Assembly: GCA_947175325.1 (NCBI GenBank)
Contig: CAMWME010000001.1
Location: forward strand, 62,001 to 126,000
Reading direction: 5' to 3'
DNA from: an uncultured Clostridia bacterium
GTDB taxonomy: Bacteria; Bacillota; Clostridia; Christensenellales; Borkfalkiaceae
DNA: 64,000 nt
The notes under the pieces were generated by a model. It saw only the letters and a list, made by a program, of their open reading frames with translations, did no database searches and was not told where the DNA came from. The position numbers and the translations under genes were made by a program. Below, in pieces: positions 44,239 to 52,850 of the stretch; within the stretch, counting starts at the first letter, position 1, and every line of letters begins with the position of its first letter.

Positions 44239-45201
44239 TTACATTGAAATCATCTGTAAGGTTTCGTAAAGCTCGTAGTTAAATTTCTTCTTCATACTCA
44301 CAGCTTCGATAATATCCATATCGATTATCTCGTTTTTGTGAATACCTACTACTCTGTTTCCGATACCTTCGTTTAAAAGTCTTACCGCTTTATTGCCGAA
44401 CTGTGCCGCAAGCATTCTGTCCGCCATCGTAGGTGAACCGCCGCGCTGAATGTGTCCGATAGTCGTCGGACGAACGGAATAAGTTGTTACTGACTGCAGC
44501 TGCTTTGCAAATTCGTCTGCGGTGCATACGCCTTCTGCAACTACTACGATATTAGAGTGTTTGCCGTTTGCACGCGAGCGGTTGATTCTCATAACGATAT
44601 CGTCAAGATTGAATACAACCTCGGGAACGACGATTATTTCCGCACCGCTTGCAATACCGGCATACAGCGCGATATCGCCGCAACGCCTACCCATAACTTC
44701 TACGACCGAAATTCTTTCGTGGGAAGTCATAGTGTCGCGTAGTTTGTTTATAACGTCAATACACGTATTTACAGCGGTATCGAAGCCAAGCGTGTAATCG
44801 GTGTATTCAAGGTCGTTGTCTATAGTACCGGGAATACCTATCGTGGGAATGCCGTATTCTTCCGAAAGGCACTTTGCACCACGGAATGAACCGTCGCCGC
44901 CGATAACGACAAGCCCGTCTATTCCACGCGCTTCAAGGGTCTTTACAGCCCTTTTCTGTCCTTCTTTTGTCAACATTTCAAGGCAGCGTGCCGTTCTTAA
45001 TTTGGTGCCGCCTCTTTGAACGATATCGGACACGGAACGCATTTCCATGGCAACCATATCGTCGTCAATAAGCCCTTGATAACCGCGTTCGATGCCGTAA
45101 ACTTCCATGCCGAAGTAAATTGCCGTACGCACAACCGCACGGATGCACGCGTTCATACCGGGAGCATCGCCACCGCTCGTAAGCAAGCCTATTCTTTTCA
45201 C
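44239..45201 (-). CDS. pfkA: ATP-dependent 6-phosphofructokinase PfkA
   Basis: 320 residues, the standard bacterial length. It has the ATP site LTSGGDAPGMNACIRA, VVIGGDGSFRGAKCL and the catalytic PGTIDNDLEYTDYTLGFDTAVN, followed by VEVMGRRCGDIAL and LGHIQRGGSPTMADR-like IGHIQRGGSP. The ATP-type Gly is present rather than the PPi-type Asp. It catalyses the committed step of glycolysis. It lies downstream of dnaE in a common Bacillota order. Confidence 0.97.
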   Translation of the reverse strand: MKRIGLLTSGGDAPGMNACIRAVVRTAIYFGMEVYGIERGYQGLIDDDMVAMEMRSVSDIVQRGGTKLRTARCLEMLTKEGQKRAVKTLEARGIDGLVVIGGDGSFRGAKCLSEEYGIPTIGIPGTIDNDLEYTDYTLGFDTAVNTCIDVINKLRDTMTSHERISVVEVMGRRCGDIALYAGIASGAEIIVVPEVVFNLDDIVMRINRSRANGKHSNIVVVAEGVCTADEFAKQLQSVTTYSVRPTTIGHIQRGGSPTMADRMLAAQFGNKAVRLLNEGIGNRVVGIHKNEIIDMDIIEAVSMKKKFNYELYETLQMISM

Positions 45202-45289
45202 TATAAACCTCCAAACGTTACGGTCTTATGCGCGGCACGAATGCCCGCCCCCTTTTACGCACAAAACCAATTTCATCATTCCAAAGCTA

Positions 45290-45318
45290 ATTATATCAAA
45301 ACAAATTTTAAATTACAA
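45290..45318 (-). promoter_or_regulatory. pfkA promoter
   Basis: On the minus strand: -35 TTGTAA (45313-45318), a 17-base spacer and perfect -10 TATAAT (45290-45295). It leaves a leader of about 80 bases with a G-rich run. Confidence 0.75.
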
Positions 45319-45341
45319 GAGTTTTTAAAAAATTTCACACT

Positions 45342-48300
45342 TTATTCTACGTATTTGACGTCAGACTGCTCTAAAAGCGAATAAAGTTCAGCTAAAAGTC
45401 CTCTGCAATAATTAATTCCCGTAGGGAAAGTGTATTTTTTATCTCCGCGAACTATCTTACATAAAGTCTGCCCTTCGTAGTTTGAAAGCGTCGTTAAAAG
45501 CTCCTCAAAAGCTGCGTCGTCAAGTGCGGTAGCCTTAATCCAAAGTGCCTCTTGCTTTTTTGCGGGACGCGCGGTTGCGGTTTTATCATCGCCTTGCAAA
45601 TTTAATTCGGTAAGTTCGTCAATTATACAGCTGAAGCCTTTCTCCGCATCAATTTCGAGTTTACCCGAAATTTTTACTATTTTATCGTTAGCGACGAAGG
45701 GCTTAACCTTCTCGTACACTGCGGGGAAGCAAACGCACTCTAAGCTTCCGTAAACGTCTTCAAGATTCAAAAACGCCATAAACGCACCCGTGCGCTTCGT
45801 GGTGGTTCGTCTAAATGACCCGATTATACCCGCCATCGTTATACGCATACCGTCTTGTATACGGTTATAAGTACGGTTCCCGTCCTCGTCTTCAACGTAA
45901 TCGGTCATAAACGAACAGTCAAAGTTGCAACCTTCAACTGCGTGCATGTATTTTTCAAAGGGGTGCCCGCTGACGTAAACGCCCAACACTTCCTTTTCTT
46001 TGGCAAGCTTTTCGTTAAGTTCCAACTCGGGAACGTTGGGATAATTCACTTCAAGCGTTTCGTCCTCTATAAAGTCGCCGAAAAGGCTCATTTGCGCCCC
46101 GCTTTTTTGCTTGTTAATTACCTTTGCACGGGCACATAAATCTTCATACACCGCAGCAAGCTGAGAGCGTGGTGTGCCCATTTCGTCAAATGCACCGGCA
46201 TAAATAAGTCCTTCAACAAGACGCGAGTTCAAATCCGCAATACAGCGCGACACGAAATCGGGGAAATCTTTGAAGTTTCCGTTCTTTTCCCTTTCTTCAA
46301 TAATGCTGTCAACTACCGCTTGCCCTACGCCCTTCAATGCCGAAAGCCCGAAGCGCACGCCGTCCTTTTCAACCTTGAAAACCGAGCGGCTTTTATTGAT
46401 ATCAGGCGGGAAAACCTTATACTTTTTATCTTTTAGATAAAGTACGTACTTCGTTATTTCGTCAATCTTGTTTAAACGGTTGTTTAAAAGCGCGCAAATA
46501 AATTCTTTGCAGTAATATTTTTTAAGCCAAGCCGTCTGGTATGCAAGCGTCGCGTAGGCCGCCGCATGAGACTTATTGAACGCATACGACGCAAAGCCTT
46601 CCATATCGCCGAATATCTTGTTTGCAACGTCTGCCGGAATACCGTTATGCACGCATCCGTCGATTTTACTTCCGTTTATATCGCTTACGCCGCCGTTAAT
46701 AAACTTTTCTTTTTGCGCCATAAGCGTCTTTTTGTCTTTCTTACCCATCGCGCGGCGAACGAGGTCTGCTTCACCAAGCGAGAAGCCTGCAAGATTTTGG
46801 AAAATCTGCATAACTTGCTCTTGATAAACTGGTATACCGTAGGTAACTTTTAAAATCTGCTTCTCTTGTTCGCAGTCGTAAGTTATCGGCTCCAACTCGT
46901 GCTTTCTTGCACAGAATGAATCAATGAACTTCATAGGGCCGGGACGGTACAGCGAAACTCCCGCTATAAGGTCCTCCAAGGTATCGGGCTTCAAGGTTTT
47001 CATGAACCTTTTCATGCCGCCGGCTTCGAGTTGGAACACCCCGTCGGTGTCCCCTTCTGCAATCAGCGAATAAGCTCCCTCGTCCTCGTAGCCTATTTTG
47101 TTAAAGTCAACTTCAAGACCGTAATTCTCTTTTATATAATCGACGCATTTTTTAATATCGGTCAAAGTTACTAGCGCAAGGAAGTCCATTTTCAGCATTC
47201 CCAACGCCTCTATTTCCTTTGCCACGAACTGCGTGGTAATATCTTCGCCGTTTCTTGAAAGGGGCACGTTGTCCGCTATTCTCTTTTGGCATATAACTAC
47301 GCCGGCGGCGTGCATACCGGTCTGACGGGGCATGCCCTCAATTTTAAGCGCCATGTCGATAACCCTTCTTAGGGTTTCGTCGGTTTCGTAAATACTGCAA
47401 AATTCGCTGTTTCTTGCAACTTTTAACTCTTCGTATTTGCTTAAAAGCTCGGCTTTTTTGTCCTCATCGGTTTCGCTTTCGTACTTTGCTTTTGCGCCCT
47501 CTAACCTTCTACCCAAAAGGTCGCTTATCGAGGTCTTACCATCCATTATTTTGGTAAGTCTGTCAGTCTCGGAATAGGGTACGCGCATAACGCGGCCGAC
47601 GTCTTTAATTGAGTTTTTCGCTGCCATAGTACCGAAGGTTACTATCTGACAAACGTTTTCAGCCCCGTATTTCTGCCTTACGTATTCAATAGTTTCTTCA
47701 CGCCTATCTGTACAGAAATCAATATCGAAGTCGGGCATAGATACACGGTCGGGGTTCAAGAAGCGCTCGAAAAGAAGGTCGTATTGCAATGGTTCAACGT
47801 CGGTTATTCCTATGGAATAAGCAACGATGGAACTTACGCCCGAACCACGACCTGGGCCTACGGGAATACCTTGCTCTTTGGACCAGTTAATAAAGTCCCA
47901 AACTACAAGGTAATAGTCTGCGTAACCCATGCCGCAGATAATATCAAGCTCGTACTTGGCTCTGTCAAGCTCCCTTTGCGACAGCTTATCGCCGTAACGC
48001 TTCTTCAAGCCCTCGTCGGTAAGTTTTCTTAAATACTCCACGGCCGTAGAGCCGTCTTGAGGCGTATATTCGGGGATAAGAGTTTTATCCTTTATAGGAT
48101 ATCCCTTTTTGTCCAAATTGAATGCGGGCTCGGTAACTTTATCGGCAATTACCCTCGTGTTGGAAATAGCTTTCGGTTGATTAGGGAACAACGCCGCCAT
48201 TTCGTCGCCCGTCTTAAAATAGAACTCGTTGGTAGAGAATTTCATTCTCTTCGGGTCGTCGAGCTGCTTCTTCATCTGAATGCACATCAGAACGTCCTGC

Positions 48301-48935
48301 ATCTCGGCGTCCTCTTTCTCAAGATAGTGAACGTCGTTCGTTGCAACGATTTCAACGCCGATATCATCGGCAAGCTTCAATAAAAGAGGCAAAACGCGCT
48401 GTTCTTCCTCTATGCCGTGATTTTGGATTTCAATGTAGAAATCCTCACCGAAAGTGTCTTTAAGCTCCAAAGCAAGCTTTCTTGCGCCTTCGTAATCACC
48501 CGCAAGTAACCTTCTGGGCACGCCGCCCGCAATACAAGCCGAAAGGCAAATAACACCTTCCGAGTGTTCTTTTAAAACCTTATAGTCGATTTTCGGTTTG
48601 TAGTAAAACCCGTCTACGAACGCCATCGAATCGAGCTGAACGAGATTTTTATAGCCGGCCTTATTCTTTGCAAGCAAAATTAAGTGCTCGGCTGTATTGG
48701 ACGACTTGTCGTTCATGTTCGCCGTCAAATAGAATTCGCAACCGATTATGTACTTTATGCCCGCTTGATACGCCTTTTCGGCAAGCTGCAAAGTGCCGTA
48801 CATATTGCCGTGGTCGGTAATACATACGGTATCAATGCCGTTTTTCTTACAATAGCTTATTAAATTGTCTATCTTGCACGCACCGTCTAAAAGCGAATAT
48901 TCGGTGTGCAGATGTAAATGTACGAAATCCGTCAT
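45342..48935 (-). CDS. dnaE: DNA polymerase III alpha subunit DnaE
   Basis: 1197 residues from ATG 48935, chosen for GAGGA upstream and because MTDFVHLHLHTEYSLLDG is the family start; a longer frame would run into whiA. Domains in order: PHP (HLHLHTEYSLLDG), palm with catalytic acids in MPDFDIDFCTDRREE, GPGRGSGVSSIVAYSIGI, fingers, helix-hairpin-helix (RFGLSALKGVGQAVVDSI), and an OB-fold near residues 980-1070 (ITMAGIIGSFRRTTTKRTGAFMAFLNLED). It is the DnaE1 layout, replicative or error-prone depending on whether PolC exists elsewhere. Confidence 0.96.
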   Translation of the reverse strand: MTDFVHLHLHTEYSLLDGACKIDNLISYCKKNGIDTVCITDHGNMYGTLQLAEKAYQAGIKYIIGCEFYLTANMNDKSSNTAEHLILLAKNKAGYKNLVQLDSMAFVDGFYYKPKIDYKVLKEHSEGVICLSACIAGGVPRRLLAGDYEGARKLALELKDTFGEDFYIEIQNHGIEEEQRVLPLLLKLADDIGVEIVATNDVHYLEKEDAEMQDVLMCIQMKKQLDDPKRMKFSTNEFYFKTGDEMAALFPNQPKAISNTRVIADKVTEPAFNLDKKGYPIKDKTLIPEYTPQDGSTAVEYLRKLTDEGLKKRYGDKLSQRELDRAKYELDIICGMGYADYYLVVWDFINWSKEQGIPVGPGRGSGVSSIVAYSIGITDVEPLQYDLLFERFLNPDRVSMPDFDIDFCTDRREETIEYVRQKYGAENVCQIVTFGTMAAKNSIKDVGRVMRVPYSETDRLTKIMDGKTSISDLLGRRLEGAKAKYESETDEDKKAELLSKYEELKVARNSEFCSIYETDETLRRVIDMALKIEGMPRQTGMHAAGVVICQKRIADNVPLSRNGEDITTQFVAKEIEALGMLKMDFLALVTLTDIKKCVDYIKENYGLEVDFNKIGYEDEGAYSLIAEGDTDGVFQLEAGGMKRFMKTLKPDTLEDLIAGVSLYRPGPMKFIDSFCARKHELEPITYDCEQEKQILKVTYGIPVYQEQVMQIFQNLAGFSLGEADLVRRAMGKKDKKTLMAQKEKFINGGVSDINGSKIDGCVHNGIPADVANKIFGDMEGFASYAFNKSHAAAYATLAYQTAWLKKYYCKEFICALLNNRLNKIDEITKYVLYLKDKKYKVFPPDINKSRSVFKVEKDGVRFGLSALKGVGQAVVDSIIEEREKNGNFKDFPDFVSRCIADLNSRLVEGLIYAGAFDEMGTPRSQLAAVYEDLCARAKVINKQKSGAQMSLFGDFIEDETLEVNYPNVPELELNEKLAKEKEVLGVYVSGHPFEKYMHAVEGCNFDCSFMTDYVEDEDGNRTYNRIQDGMRITMAGIIGSFRRTTTKRTGAFMAFLNLEDVYGSLECVCFPAVYEKVKPFVANDKIVKISGKLEIDAEKGFSCIIDELTELNLQGDDKTATARPAKKQEALWIKATALDDAAFEELLTTLSNYEGQTLCKIVRGDKKYTFPTGINYCRGLLAELYSLLEQSDVKYVE

Positions 48936-48942
48936 AAGTTCC

Positions 48943-49896
48943 TCAATCGGTAAGCGAAAGCGCAAGCTCGCTCAATTTTCTCATTCTGTGGTTTAAACAG
49001 CTCTTTGATATATTCAGCCTCACGGCAAGCTCTTGCATAGAAGCGTTTTTGTCGGCCAAACGGCACTCCGCAACCTCGAAAAGCGGTTTGTCAAGGCTTT
49101 GAAGCCCTATCGTCTGGGAAATAATTTCTATAGCCTTAACTTGATTTACCGATGCCGTAACCGTTTTATCTATATTCGAAACAGAACAATTATTAACTCT
49201 GTTGGCATTATTTTGTTTATCCTTAAGTTCAACGACGCGGTTAAGCTTTTCAAGTCCGTTTTCGCAGCCCATCACCGCAAGAATATCGGAAATAACCGCT
49301 TTACTTTTAGCGTAAACGACCCACTTGTCCTTACGCATAACGAGTTTTGCAAGAATTTCAAACTCGCACAGAAGGTCTAAAAAGTCGTTTGCCGTCAGCT
49401 TGTTTGAAAAAACTATTTCAAAATGGTACCCCGTGCGGCTCGATATTCCTTCTTCGGGCAAAGTACAACTACCGCCGCCAAGAAAAGCGCCTTTAATATA
49501 ATTGGCAATACAATTTTCGTTTTCGAATATTTCTTCGCCTACGGAAAAATTCAGAAAATATCCGTCATCGTCCTCGTCGACTATTTTAAGCTCTTTCAAA
49601 AGCTTGTCGGTTTTTTCGTCGGCGCACTCGAAGGCGAGCTTGTCCTTACCGCTCAAAAGGTCGAATTTAGCGCCCGAAACGGTCAAAGAAAGCCCAAAGT
49701 CTTCTTCTAAAAGATTCAAAAAGAATTCTGCGGTGCGCTCGTTCTCGGTTACAAGCTCAAAGCCGAAAAAGCCGTTCCGCGAAATAATACTTCCACTCGT
49801 GCGGATAAACGCAGACAAAATTGCCTGCGCACCTTCTTTGTCCGAAACGGATGATAAAGTTATTTCGTTTTTAATTTCTTCGGTAAAATTCAACAT
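48943..49896 (-). CDS. whiA: DNA-binding protein WhiA
   Basis: 317 residues. The N-terminal LAGLIDADG-like domain has lost its nuclease acids (YIKGAFLGGGSCTLPE ... YHFEIVFSNKLTANDFLDLL), and the C-terminal helix-turn-helix has LAVRLNISKSCLNHRMRKLSELA. In Bacillota WhiA affects cell division and chromosome segregation. It is normally preceded by rapZ and yvcK; here a small RNA cassette and a PHP gene are upstream instead. Confidence 0.95.
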   Translation of the reverse strand: MLNFTEEIKNEITLSSVSDKEGAQAILSAFIRTSGSIISRNGFFGFELVTENERTAEFFLNLLEEDFGLSLTVSGAKFDLLSGKDKLAFECADEKTDKLLKELKIVDEDDDGYFLNFSVGEEIFENENCIANYIKGAFLGGGSCTLPEEGISSRTGYHFEIVFSNKLTANDFLDLLCEFEILAKLVMRKDKWVVYAKSKAVISDILAVMGCENGLEKLNRVVELKDKQNNANRVNNCSVSNIDKTVTASVNQVKAIEIISQTIGLQSLDKPLFEVAECRLADKNASMQELAVRLNISKSCLNHRMRKLSELALSLTD

Positions 49897-49902
49897 TGCT
49901 AT

Positions 49903-49931
49903 TTGACTTTCTTATTTTTATTGCGTAAAAT
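49903..49931 (+). promoter_or_regulatory. Promoter of a small RNA between whiA and the PHP gene
   Basis: -35 TTGACT (49903-49908), a 17-base spacer and -10 TAAAAT (49926-49931), on the plus strand and divergent from whiA. The expected transcription start is about 49938. Confidence 0.75.
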
Positions 49932-49937
49932 ATAATT

Positions 49938-49998
49938 GTCCTTAGGGACTGCGACCTTTGGTCGGTTACTTGAGCGGGATTATTTCCCGCTCTTTTTT
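49938..49998 (+). ncRNA. Candidate small RNA, about 60 nt, three hairpins
   Basis: Transcript predicted from a strong promoter to a strong terminator. Three stem-loops follow in order: GTCC-TTAG-GGAC, CGACC-TTT-GGTCG, and the terminator GAGCGGG-ATTATTT-CCCGCTC with T6. No ORF of useful length exists. The orientation is opposite to both neighbours, so it is not a leader or readthrough terminator of either. I recognise no Rfam family in it. Confidence 0.7.
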
Positions 49999-50002
49999 AT
50001 TC

Positions 50003-50782
50003 TTATAAACTCTTTATCTTATATTCTTGAAACCTAAACTTAGGAAGGCGGCTGTCAATATTGTCGATTTGTTCCATAGGAACACTTGCCTCTTTCAATA
50101 CTTCTTCGGCAATCTTCGTATCGCCTACTCTGTCCGCAGAATGCGCGTCTGAATCAATTACAAATCGTACGCCCGTAGCTGCCATTCTGTTAAGCTCCTC
50201 TGCTGAAACGTGCCTTTTTTTCGTATTGATTTCGATATAAGTTCCGTAATCTGCACAGCACTTGGCCACTTCTTCCAAGTCACAATAACATTTATAGTTG
50301 ATATGCGTTAAAATATCAATAGGATTATTCTTAATAGCGTTAATATAAGCCTTAGTGGTCGTGTCAATTATTTTCTTTGAAGGAGTCCTTCCAAACTTAT
50401 ACGCCATATAGTTTTTAAGCATAATGTTGTAAAAGTCGGAAAATTTTTTATATTTAAGAACTTCGTGTATTCCACACAGATATAAATCGAAGTACTGTAA
50501 ATCACTCTCTTTCATATCCGTTTCACCACTAACGGAAATCAAATTGCTTTCCATTCCCATCAGTACCTTAACGCCGGTAATCTTCTCAGCTTCATCAATT
50601 TCAGCCCTTAAATCAGCCAAATTTTTGCGTTTTAAGCCAAAAAGTAAGTGATTAAAGCCGTGGTCGGTAATTCCAACCTGTAAAAGTCCCTTTGATTTTG
50701 CCGCTTTTGCGTTTTCCCAAACAGTATTTTTGCCGTGAGAATACGGCGTATGAATATGATAATCAGCAGTTAAGTTCATCAT
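50003..50782 (-). CDS. PHP-domain phosphoesterase (histidinol-phosphatase-like)
   Basis: 259 residues from ATG 50782, which has AGGTG 7 bases upstream; GTG 50791 is an alternative. It has the metal-binding N-terminal motif DYHIHTPYSHGKN, ITDHGFNHL, MGMESNLIS, DILTHINYKCY and FVIDSDAHSADRVGD, which provide the His and Asp ligands of a PHP trinuclear site. Members next to murB are annotated as histidinol-phosphatase-like, but the true substrate is unknown. It overlaps murB by 20 bases. Confidence 0.85.
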   Translation of the reverse strand: MMNLTADYHIHTPYSHGKNTVWENAKAAKSKGLLQVGITDHGFNHLLFGLKRKNLADLRAEIDEAEKITGVKVLMGMESNLISVSGETDMKESDLQYFDLYLCGIHEVLKYKKFSDFYNIMLKNYMAYKFGRTPSKKIIDTTTKAYINAIKNNPIDILTHINYKCYCDLEEVAKCCADYGTYIEINTKKRHVSAEELNRMAATGVRFVIDSDAHSADRVGDTKIAEEVLKEASVPMEQIDNIDSRLPKFRFQEYKIKSL

Positions 50783-51659
50783 TAAATTCACCTATGTAAA
50801 TAACCTCTTCTTCAAGGTTTATCCCCGTCGTTTCGTAAACGGTCTTCTTAACGGCTTTTATAAGCGCGTAAACGTCGGCTGAACTTCCTCCGTTATTTAT
50901 AATAAAATTTGCGTGTTCACGGCTGACTTCCGCCCCGCCGATTCTCATTCCTTTTAAACCTAAATCGTCTATAATCTTTCCGGCGCTAAACCCTTCGGGA
51001 TTCTTGAATACACAACCGCAACTTTTTCCCTTTGGTTGTAGCTTTCTTTTATTAAGATAGTAATTAATGTTTGTTTCAACTATTTCGGGCTTTTCACGTT
51101 CAAAACCTGCATAAACTGCCAAAACTAAGGCGTTTATGTCTGACATAGTACTATGTTTATTGCCAAAATTGCAGTTTTTATTTGAAAATTCACGCATTTT
51201 ACCGTCAAAAACTTTAACAGTCAGAATATTACTTGCGATGCGCCTATCGCTTGTTCCGCCGTTCATTACGGTAAGTCCGCCGATGCTTGCGGGTATTGCG
51301 GCAAGATATTCAAAACCCGTTATCCCGTTTTTAACGCAAAAAGATAAAAGCTGCTGCACCGTTGTTCCGCTTAAAATTTTAAGGCAGTTACCTTCTATTT
51401 CAATTCCTTGTAAATATTTAGTGCAGATGACCGAGCCGTCATAATACTTATCTGATACCAGAAGATTAGAGCCTTTTCCTAAAATTACGAACTTTTCGCC
51501 GCTGATTTTTAAATATTTATATACTGCAACGGCCTCATCTTCGTTTTGTGGGAAATAAGCCGTTTTAGCTCTACCACCTAAACCGTACGTGGTATGCTTT
51601 GAAAAATCGAAATTAGGCTCAGATTTGACGGATTTTACAGCGTTTTCGAGTCTACGCAA
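50763..51659 (-). CDS. murB: UDP-N-acetylenolpyruvoylglucosamine reductase MurB
   Basis: 298 residues from a TTG start with GAGGTGG upstream. It reduces UDP-GlcNAc-enolpyruvate to UDP-MurNAc using NADPH and FAD. It has FSKHTTYGLGGRAKTAYFP, ILGKGSNLLVSD, GFEYLAAIPASIGGLTVMNGG, and the catalytic loop GKSCGCVFKNPEGFSAGKIID with Cys where many have Ser. The usual FGYRxS substrate-binding segment reads FGNKHS and runs into STMSDI (170-175), which is an exact, reversed-strand copy of the dispersed palindrome. Functional consequence is unknown. Confidence 0.93.
   Translation of the reverse strand: MRRLENAVKSVKSEPNFDFSKHTTYGLGGRAKTAYFPQNEDEAVAVYKYLKISGEKFVILGKGSNLLVSDKYYDGSVICTKYLQGIEIEGNCLKILSGTTVQQLLSFCVKNGITGFEYLAAIPASIGGLTVMNGGTSDRRIASNILTVKVFDGKMREFSNKNCNFGNKHSTMSDINALVLAVYAGFEREKPEIVETNINYYLNKRKLQPKGKSCGCVFKNPEGFSAGKIIDDLGLKGMRIGGAEVSREHANFIINNGGSSADVYALIKAVKKTVYETTGINLEEEVIYIGEFNDELNC
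51134..51152 (-). repeat. Dispersed 19-bp palindromic repeat, copy in murB
   Basis: Exact consensus AGTACTATGTCAGACATAA on the minus (coding) strand, read in frame 1 as STMSDI (residues 170-175). With the flanking ACAT it forms a further palindrome ACATAGTACTATGT. Confidence 0.9.
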
Positions 51660-51702
51660 ATTCCACCTCTACAATAATACCATTTTTTTACACTTATTTC
51701 AA

Positions 51703-52638
51703 TTAATTGAGTAAATTTTTCAAGTTTTTTATATCACAATTTATTATTGATTTATTTATTTCGTTTTTAAAGCCTTCGTTTATCGGCGTGGTTAGGCGGC
51801 ATGCGTAGTTAATGCCCTCCATTAAGCGCATTTCGTCGTCGTAAAGGCTTTTACCCGCAGCCAAAAGTCCAAGCGAAGTTATACCGTCTTGATTTTCGAG
51901 CAAATACTCTATAAACTGTTTTGCAAAAATTGACTTCTTCGCGTCGGTGCAAGTTATAGATATGTTTTGATATAAATCGTTAAACTCAGTTATGGGCTTA
52001 ATTGTGAATGCAACCCCACGAGTTCTCAGTCTGAAAATATCTCTTTGTGTGCCTAAAAGGTATTTGTAATCACCGTTAATCAGTTTAACGTACGCCGCAG
52101 TAGGTTTAACTACTTCAGCACCGTTGACACCGCAAAGAAGCGCCGCAGCACTCACAAGATTTCCCGTGCCGCCATTTATTACAAGATTTGTGGTTGAAAT
52201 ATCATCAAACTTTGCGCTTGTATCAACCGAAAGAAAGCAATATCCACCGTTGCACCAATTATAATAAAGATTATCGCCGCGAATATAACCTTCAATACCG
52301 TACATTCCGGCACCGTATGAAATCAAATCGGGAACATTGCCATTATTTAAATTCAGTCTTGCAGCGTCTGCGGAGAGAGAATTTACGGTAATATAGCAAC
52401 CTTTATTTTTAGAGAATTCGTCACTAAGGTTTTGCAGATACGTTGCTCGTGAACCTTTTCCACCTTCAAATCCGTCTATTTGCCACAGAGTTAGAACGTT
52501 CATTTCGTCCGCGTCAGCTTTGTCGGCTTTCTTTACCGTTGCCATAATCGGTACGGTAATAATCACCGCTAAACAAAGCGCAAACAGCAAAGTTCTTATA
52601 ATCTTCGTTTTATTTATCGGAATTTTAAATTTTGGCAT
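51703..52638 (-). CDS. Solute-binding-protein-like membrane-anchored protein
   Basis: 311 residues. A hydrophobic N-terminal segment (about 14-33) lacks a lipobox Cys, so it is an uncleaved anchor or signal. The rest resembles a family 1 extracellular solute-binding protein (MNVLTLWQIDGFEGGKGSRATYLQNLSDEF, VPDLISYGAGM) with a C-terminal FAKQFIEYLL block, but it is shorter than usual (about 400). No permease or ATPase genes are nearby, so a transport role is unproven; sensing or scaffolding is possible. No Shine-Dalgarno precedes ATG. Confidence 0.75.
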   Translation of the reverse strand: MPKFKIPINKTKIIRTLLFALCLAVIITVPIMATVKKADKADADEMNVLTLWQIDGFEGGKGSRATYLQNLSDEFSKNKGCYITVNSLSADAARLNLNNGNVPDLISYGAGMYGIEGYIRGDNLYYNWCNGGYCFLSVDTSAKFDDISTTNLVINGGTGNLVSAAALLCGVNGAEVVKPTAAYVKLINGDYKYLLGTQRDIFRLRTRGVAFTIKPITEFNDLYQNISITCTDAKKSIFAKQFIEYLLENQDGITSLGLLAAGKSLYDDEMRLMEGINYACRLTTPINEGFKNEINKSIINCDIKNLKNLLN

Positions 52639-52812
52639 ATATTATTTTATTGTTTATGCCCATAAAAAATACATTAGGGAGTATTCAATTTAAGAATACT
52701 CCCCCGCTTATTCGCAAAAATACTTATTAAAGTATTTTTACAAACAAGCACATATATATTAAAGCGCATGCGCTTGTAATAATATCTTGCGCCACACTGA
52801 ATTTTTTATACG
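52639..52812 (-). other. Structured intergenic region before the SBP-like gene
   Basis: It has no ORF. It holds a terminator-like hairpin GGGAGTATTC-AATTTAA-GAATACTCCC (52677-52703, with a minus-strand T-rich tail), a perfect 10-bp stem AAAAATACTT-ATTA-AAGTATTTTT (52716-52739) and the 14-base palindrome AAGCGCATGCGCTT (52761-52774). It may be a leader with an attenuator, or a short RNA ending at the first hairpin. Confidence 0.5.
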
Positions 52813-52814
52813 AA

Positions 52815-52840
52815 AAAACCGCCTAATTTTAGGCGGTTTT
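52815..52840 (-). terminator. Terminator after yebC
   Basis: AAAACCGCCTA-ATTT-TAGGCGGTTTT, followed on the minus strand by TTCGTATAAA. The plus-strand tail is AAAATATTTTTT. Confidence 0.85.
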
Positions 52841-52850
52841 AAAATATTTT

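Noticed and set aside
45202-45289. G-rich pfkA leader (GGGGGCGGGCATTCGTGCC) as a riboswitch
   Set aside because: The leader is only about 80 bases and shows no terminator or known riboswitch core.
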